Origin: CAYGTK01 sp964352775
GTDB taxonomy: Bacteria; Bacteroidota; Bacteroidia; Chitinophagales; CAIOSU01
DNA length: 18,423 nt
NCBI GenBank assembly: GCA_964352775.1
Contig: CAYGTK010000065.1
Span: 1 to 18,423, forward strand
Direction of reading: 5' to 3'
The position numbers and the translations under genes were made by a program. How positions within the stretch are numbered: the stretch's first letter is position 1; every line of letters starts with the position of its first letter. The notes below the pieces were generated by a model, which was given only the letters and a program-made list of their open reading frames with translations, was not told the origin of the DNA and ran no database searches. Shown here one piece after another: positions 14,172 through 18,423 of this stretch.

Positions 14172-16175
14172 ATGCGCATACTCTTTCTGTCTTCTTTTCT
14201 TTTGCTAACCATTGTGTGTCATGCCCAATTTCAAGTTGGAGAGTGGGGAGTCACTTTTCAAGATGGGTCACGTGATATTGATTGTGAGGTGTTCTATCCT
14301 GCAACTTCTGCTGGAAATAATGCGCCAGTTGCATCGGGTGAATTCCCAATAATTGTATTCGGTCATGGATTTAGTATGAACTACGATGCCTATGAGAATT
14401 TTTGGGAAGAACTGGTGCCACAAGGCTACATCATTGTATTCCCAAAAACGGAAGTAGGGCCGATACCATTTCCTGATCATGCTCGTTTTGGGCAAGACCT
14501 TAGTTTCTTGGTCGATCTTTTCTTAGGATTTGATGGCGACAATAGTTCTCGCTTCTTTCAGAAAATAAGACCTAAGGTGGCTGTAATGGGGCACAGTATG
14601 GGTGGCGGCTGTAGTTACTTAGCGGTGGAACAGAATGCTAATGTGAGTACTATTATTACTTATGGTGCCGCAGAAACTAATACATCGGCGATAGCCGCAG
14701 CAGCTAATATTACCGCACCAGGATTAGTATTTGTTGGAGAGAACGATAATGTAGCCTCACCTAGTGGCAACTCTACTGATATGTACAATGCGCTGGCTAG
14801 CGATTGTAAAACGTATATCACCATTAATGATGGTGCACACTGCCGCTTTGCGAATTCAAATGTAGCCTGCGAGTTTGGAGAAACTACTGTATGCTTGTTC
14901 TGTAGCTTTATTAGCCGCACTCAACAACACCAAATAACATTTCGATATTTAAACCCTTGGTTGGCATTTTACCTTCAAAATGATTGCCCGAAATGGGATG
15001 TTTTTCAGAATGAATTGAATTCTGCGACAGATATAAGCTTTCAGCAAAGTTGTTCTTATCAATTACCTACAGCTTCCTCTACGCTATCAGGTCTTGCTGA
15101 GTTCTGCCAAGGCGATAGTGCTCAGTTGATAGGTGCTGGAGGTGGAGGTTACCTTTGGAATACTGGCGATACCACTACCACTATTACCGTAAAGCAAAGT
15201 GGTACTTACTTTTTACAAGTAATAGATGAACAGGAGTGCCGTGATACTGCCGCTTCTCAAATTATTACAGTAAACGCACCACTACAAGCTAGTATTGATG
15301 CTAATAAGACTACTTTTTGTGAAGGCGATAGTATTGAGCTGATCTTAATTGGTTTTGGAACTGCTAGTGTATTATGGTCGGATGGGAATACGCAGTTGAG
15401 CAGGTATGTTAGCCAGTCTGATACGCTTTCAGCTCTAATTACAGATATTAACGGATGTGTATCCACTACTGCACCCTTCGGTGTAGCTAAGCTGCAAAAC
15501 CCCGAACCGCAGCTACTATATGCTATTGAGCCGCCACTTTGTGATGGCGATAGCATGGTGATCTTCGTAGGAGACTCCTTCAACAGTTATGAATGGAGCA
15601 CGGGCAATACAGTTAATGTAATTAGCATCAACTCATCCACGGCTTTTGAGGTAACGGTAACAAGTACTAACGGCTGCAAGGCAACGGTAAGTGATAGCAT
15701 CACTTTTGCAGAAAACCCTGCTGTTTCTGCTATAAACTTCAACGGTGGTATTCTACAAGCTCCAAGTGGGTTTATGGGTTACCAATGGTTCTTAGATGGA
15801 CAGATCGTATCAGGAGCAGACTCATCTCTTATTCCAACTGCAAACGGCGAGTACTCGGTTGTAGTAACCAATGTAGCAGGCTGTTCGGCATTGCTTTCCG
15901 CAGTCACTGTTACTGGTGTAGGTGTGGAGCAATTACTTAAAGCAGGCATTCGTATTTACCCTAATCCTGCAACTAGTATAGTTCATATCAATACCGAACT
16001 GGAGAATTATCAAATACTCCTCACAGACATGCAAGGTAAAGTGCTAAAAATGGAAAAGGATAGGAGTGGACCAATACGGATAGATGTACAAGGCTTAGCT
16101 CAGGGAATTCACTTTTTATCTATCCTACAAAACGGGGAATTGCTGGGCATCAGCAAATTATCTATCGGAAACTGA
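14172..16175 (+). CDS. T9SS-secreted alpha/beta hydrolase with Ig-like modules
   Basis: This secreted esterase-type enzyme has 667 residues. A signal peptide (1-18, ending CHAQ) is followed by an alpha/beta-hydrolase domain (about 20-292). It shows FGHGF (63-67, oxyanion hole), the nucleophile elbow GHSMGGG with Ser142, GENDNVASP with the likely Asp192, and DGAHCRF with the likely His223. The elbow and triad order resemble chlorophyllase, dienelactone-hydrolase and cutinase/polyesterase-type enzymes. The C-terminal part of the domain is Cys-rich (residues 212, 224, 233, 241, 244, 272, 294), so disulfides are likely. Ig-like modules (about 300-580) and a T9SS sorting domain (IRIYPNPATSIVHINTEL, ending SKLSIGN) follow. 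The substrate is not determinable here; an extracellular ester or polymer is plausible. It is probably in one operon with the T9SS protein upstream, with which it shares the CxGDS module type. Its stop codon abuts that of the converging gene. Confidence 0.85.
   Translation: MRILFLSSFLLLTIVCHAQFQVGEWGVTFQDGSRDIDCEVFYPATSAGNNAPVASGEFPIIVFGHGFSMNYDAYENFWEELVPQGYIIVFPKTEVGPIPFPDHARFGQDLSFLVDLFLGFDGDNSSRFFQKIRPKVAVMGHSMGGGCSYLAVEQNANVSTIITYGAAETNTSAIAAAANITAPGLVFVGENDNVASPSGNSTDMYNALASDCKTYITINDGAHCRFANSNVACEFGETTVCLFCSFISRTQQHQITFRYLNPWLAFYLQNDCPKWDVFQNELNSATDISFQQSCSYQLPTASSTLSGLAEFCQGDSAQLIGAGGGGYLWNTGDTTTTITVKQSGTYFLQVIDEQECRDTAASQIITVNAPLQASIDANKTTFCEGDSIELILIGFGTASVLWSDGNTQLSRYVSQSDTLSALITDINGCVSTTAPFGVAKLQNPEPQLLYAIEPPLCDGDSMVIFVGDSFNSYEWSTGNTVNVISINSSTAFEVTVTSTNGCKATVSDSITFAENPAVSAINFNGGILQAPSGFMGYQWFLDGQIVSGADSSLIPTANGEYSVVVTNVAGCSALLSAVTVTGVGVEQLLKAGIRIYPNPATSIVHINTELENYQILLTDMQGKVLKMEKDRSGPIRIDVQGLAQGIHFLSILQNGELLGISKLSIGN
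15069..15911 (+). repeat. Ig-like module series in the alpha/beta hydrolase
   Basis: Residues 300-580 hold three modules that start CQGDSAQL, CEGDSIEL and CDGDSMVI. Each is followed by a Trp segment (YLWNTGDT, VLWSDGNT, YEWSTGNT) and a closing NGC or QEC. A fourth degenerate unit (YQWFLDGQ, ending AGC) lacks the opening Cys. They are of the same general kind as those in the upstream protein but lack its LDDSTxxSP text. Confidence 0.7.
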
Positions 16176-16967
16176 TCAAATACCTAGCTCAAAGAAGTAG
16201 GTCTTCTTCATGCCTTTGTTCACCTTAAAGATGAAGCTTTTCATAGCGCGCACCTTCTTTCTGATCTTAGGGTCAAATTGCGATACATTGGCAATGTCGC
16301 GATAGTAGCGGAACATCATTAAAGTAGTGAACATCTCAGCCAAGTCACTCTCGTAATTTTCCATGGCATACTTTGATAGAATACCATTAACAGGATAAGT
16401 AAGTGGCTCTATACCAGGCTCAACAGATGGCACGTACAGGCTATCAGCCTCTTCAGTATATTGAAACCTGCCAGGGTTTGATTTGCGCCAGCTACTTTCT
16501 TTTACATAACCTGCTTGTCCATATCGGCTATAGGTCAACTTAAAGATATTGTTATGGAATAAGTGGCGCTGATACTTCTTGTTGTACATGCCACCTTTAA
16601 AATCCAGATACATCATATTTCGTTCAGGTACTACCCAAGCGTTCTCCCTACTCTTGCCTACAGTGAGTTGCTTCATTATAGCTATACGGTCTAGTTGAAT
16701 AGCTCTGATATAACCTGGTGTATAATTGGTCAACTCATCTTCTAGTACCTGTATGTAACGGAAAAGGTCAGCCCACTCACCATCACCTTTCGGTTGCTGT
16801 CCCTTTATATTGTCAGGGCCTACTGGCGGTAGCTCTTTATAATAGATACGAATATTGTATCTGTTCTCCAGCTTTTTGACGATGCGTGCTACGCCATCCT
16901 TCGAATCATTCGACCAAGCGGGGGAGAATACGAACAATAATAGTATGGTTGTAAATAGCAGTCGCAT
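16176..16967 (-). CDS. Exported metallopeptidase-like protein lacking HExxH
   Basis: This 263-residue protein has a signal peptide (1-19). The overall pattern recalls a group of putative zinc metallopeptidases of the HExxH, gluzincin-like kind found in Bacteroidota and related phyla. GDGEWADLFRYIQVLEDEL (61-79) is followed by MMYLDFKGGMYNKKYQRH (118-135), SSWRKSNPGRFQY (158-170) and NYESDLAEMFTTLM (204-217), which would hold the downstream Glu ligand. Where I would expect HExxH just after YQRH, this protein reads HNNIFK (138-143), so the metal-binding histidines and catalytic Glu seem to be replaced. If the family assignment is right, this is probably an inactive relative. The assignment rests on remembered patterns. 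An alternative is an unrelated exported protein. The gene lies beyond the prc terminator and seems to have its own promoter. Confidence 0.5.
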   Translation of the reverse strand: MRLLFTTILLLFVFSPAWSNDSKDGVARIVKKLENRYNIRIYYKELPPVGPDNIKGQQPKGDGEWADLFRYIQVLEDELTNYTPGYIRAIQLDRIAIMKQLTVGKSRENAWVVPERNMMYLDFKGGMYNKKYQRHLFHNNIFKLTYSRYGQAGYVKESSWRKSNPGRFQYTEEADSLYVPSVEPGIEPLTYPVNGILSKYAMENYESDLAEMFTTLMMFRYYRDIANVSQFDPKIRKKVRAMKSFIFKVNKGMKKTYFFELGI

Positions 16968-16971
16968 GTGG

Positions 16972-16999
16972 TAAATATAGTAGGATACAAGTAAACAAA
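16972..16999 (-). promoter_or_regulatory. Putative promoter of the metallopeptidase-like gene
   Basis: On the minus strand TTTG (16999-16996) is followed after 16 bases by TATATTTA (16979-16972), a 7/8 match to TAnnTTTG. The ATG comes four bases later. The TTTG overlaps the U-tract of the prc terminator. Confidence 0.35.
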
Positions 17000-17023
17000 A
17001 AAAGAGTGTCGAAATGACACTCT
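16997..17023 (-). terminator. Rho-independent terminator of prc
   Basis: AGAGTGTC (17003-17010) pairs perfectly with GACACTCT (17016-17023) around a 5-base loop. On the minus strand it runs into seven Ts (17003-16997). It begins 14 bases after the prc stop codon. Confidence 0.9.
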
Positions 17024-17037
17024 CTTACTCGTTTTTC

Positions 17038-18423
17038 TTATTGTACTTCGTCTAGTAAACAGATCGATTCATACAGGTAAACATCCTTTTTCAGTTTACC
17101 ATGCCAGTCGTCAATACGAGCTATTTTACTGGTGTCATCAGCCATTTCAGCCAAGTCTTCGGTTAGTGAAGTGATCAAAATATCTTCATAAGGTTCTATA
17201 AGGTCTTTGTATGCTTCAGCATCTTTTTTACGCTTAGCTTGAGCAGCACGATATTCTTTAAGTGCTAAAGGATAAGCAGTATCGTCACCTAGTTTCTTTA
17301 AGCGTTTTGCATTATCATCTATCTTTTCAAATATCTGACTATTAGCGATATTCTGCTGTGCTTTTTCCTCTAGCTTACCTACTTTGCTAGGCATCTCATT
17401 CCATATGCTGTAAGATAGAGGAGCAATTTCGTCCCATGCTAGTGGATGCTCCAATTCTTCCTCACCAACTTTTACGTAAGAGTACCTGTCTGGGAATATC
17501 ACATCAGGTGTTACACCTTTTAGCTGTGTACTTCTTCCATCAATGCGATAGAATTTTTGGGTAGTCAACTTCACAGCACCTAGAGGCTTTATCTCATCGT
17601 AACCCGTCACGAAATTATCTAGGTCGAAAAAGCGCTGTACAGTACCTTTACCGTGGGTAGATTCACTACCTACTATTATAGCTCTATCGTAATCTTGCAT
17701 TGCCGCAGCAATTATCTCTGATGCAGATGCGCTGAATTTGTTGACCATTATCATCAATGGGCCATCCCAAACAGTACCCGCTTGCTTATCATACATTACA
17801 TATGGCGCACCATTCCGAGATTTCACTTGAACTATCGGGCCTTTATCAATAAATAATCCTGCCATGGTCACTACATCCTGTAAAGATCCACCACCGTTGT
17901 TCCTAAGGTCTAAGATGATGCTTTCAACACCTTCTTTCTTCAGTTTTAATACCTCTTTCTCTACGTCTTCGGCACAGCTTCTTCCGCCTGTTTTGTTAAA
18001 GTCGGCATAGAATTTTGGTAATTTTATCAAACCTACTTTACTGCCCGACTTCTCATTTTCTATAACTGCTGAGCGAGCATAAGTCTCTTCCAATATCACC
18101 ACATCGCGAATGATAGGGATCACTTTTGTACTGTTATCTATCTTGCGAACGGTTAAACGTACTTCAGTTCCTTTCTTGCCACGTATCATGCGCACTGCTT
18201 TGTCTAAGCGCATATCAACCACATCTACTGGTTCTTCTTCCGCTTGTCCTACTTTTAGAATAAGGTCACCTTCCTCTAAGTCGCCTTGTTTCCAACACGG
18301 GCTACCAGGTACAATGTTGGTCACTTTAATATAACCATCCTTTTCTTGCAGCTGAGCACCAATACCTTCCAATTGCCCTGACATCGATATGTCGAAATTC
18401 TCCTTATCCTTTGGTGGAAAATA
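17038..18423 (-). CDS. prc: Carboxy-terminal processing (tail-specific) protease, C-terminal part (cut by window edge)
   Basis: Prc/Tsp is a periplasmic PDZ protease of family S41 that degrades proteins from their C-termini and regulates envelope proteins and murein enzymes. The 461 visible residues run from the right edge; the N-terminal domain is outside. The frame is open to the last base and begins YFPPKDKENFDISMSG, a typical Prc context, so the internal ATG at 18384 is not the true start. A PDZ domain (GIGAQL to VRLTVRK) is followed by ILDLRNNGGG and NKFSASASE, with the catalytic Ser at visible residue 233. HGKGTVQ holds the catalytic Lys at 259. This S-K spacing is 26 residues, one more than I recall for E. 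coli Prc. The last part (about 345 onward, KLEEKAQQNIANS to KEYRAAQAKRKK) matches the helical C-terminal Prc domain. A strong terminator follows. Confidence 0.94.
   Translation of the reverse strand, partial: YFPPKDKENFDISMSGQLEGIGAQLQEKDGYIKVTNIVPGSPCWKQGDLEEGDLILKVGQAEEEPVDVVDMRLDKAVRMIRGKKGTEVRLTVRKIDNSTKVIPIIRDVVILEETYARSAVIENEKSGSKVGLIKLPKFYADFNKTGGRSCAEDVEKEVLKLKKEGVESIILDLRNNGGGSLQDVVTMAGLFIDKGPIVQVKSRNGAPYVMYDKQAGTVWDGPLMIMVNKFSASASEIIAAAMQDYDRAIIVGSESTHGKGTVQRFFDLDNFVTGYDEIKPLGAVKLTTQKFYRIDGRSTQLKGVTPDVIFPDRYSYVKVGEEELEHPLAWDEIAPLSYSIWNEMPSKVGKLEEKAQQNIANSQIFEKIDDNAKRLKKLGDDTAYPLALKEYRAAQAKRKKDAEAYKDLIEPYEDILITSLTEDLAEMADDTSKIARIDDWHGKLKKDVYLYESICLLDEVQ

Noticed and set aside
18382..18384. 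ATG at 18384 as the start of the Prc protein
   Set aside because: The frame stays open to the window edge and the 13 preceding residues (YFPPKDKENFDIS) match the family, so the gene is simply cut off.
1..18423. Search for mobile elements, CRISPR arrays, phage, toxin-antitoxin or defence genes
   Set aside because: No transposase, integrase, regular direct-repeat array, methylase, nuclease or toxin-like gene was seen. The tRNA gene is not flanked by an integrase or by a visible duplicate of its 3' end.

Overview
The window looks like chromosomal DNA of a Bacteroidota bacterium, most likely Flavobacteriia or a neighbouring class. Three things point there. Two secreted proteins end in type IX secretion (T9SS) sorting domains of the 'YPNP' type. 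Several upstream regions carry the Bacteroidota -7 promoter motif TAnnTTTG, and Shine-Dalgarno sequences are not evident. Several proteins also have typical Bacteroidota architectures: a large TamB, a TsaD beginning 'ILAIESSCDDT', and a CxxCH/choice-of-anchor V protein. I see no mobile element, CRISPR array, phage gene or integrase. The region reads as stable housekeeping and envelope DNA, with a secreted accessory pair near the right end.

Layout, left to right. At 1-274 (-) is the N-terminal part of the tRNA hydroxylase MiaE, cut by the window edge. At 364-741 (-) is a small exported Lys/Cys-rich protein with a strong terminator. At 894-1745 (+) is an EamA-type permease, followed by a membrane-anchored proline-iminopeptidase-like hydrolase (1784-2839, +). 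A minus-strand block follows: dps (2916-3395), a beta-propeller lipoprotein (3494-4201) whose start overlaps the stop of udk (4198-4836), and an unknown lipoprotein (4999-5556). A tRNA-Leu(GAG) lies at 5725-5808 (+). The very large tamB (5917-10785, -) diverges from tsaD (10850-11860, +) across 64 bases that hold overlapping promoters. Next is a two-gene unit of T9SS cargo: a CxxCH/PKD/Ig-repeat protein (11913-14162) and a secreted alpha/beta hydrolase (14172-16175). It converges, with abutting stop codons, on a metallopeptidase-like exported protein that lacks its expected HExxH (16176-16967, -). At the right edge is the C-terminal two thirds of the tail-specific protease Prc (17038-18423, -).

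How the genes relate: MiaE, tRNA-Leu and TsaD belong to tRNA supply and modification. TamB, Prc, the two lipoproteins and the exported proteins belong to the envelope. Udk is pyrimidine salvage and Dps is iron/oxidative protection. I do not see a clearly new multi-gene system. The points most worth a second look are the HExxH-less metallopeptidase relative, the secreted esterase with a polyesterase-like triad beside a CxxCH/Ig-repeat T9SS protein, the Cys-rich exported peptide, and several compact promoter or operator structures.
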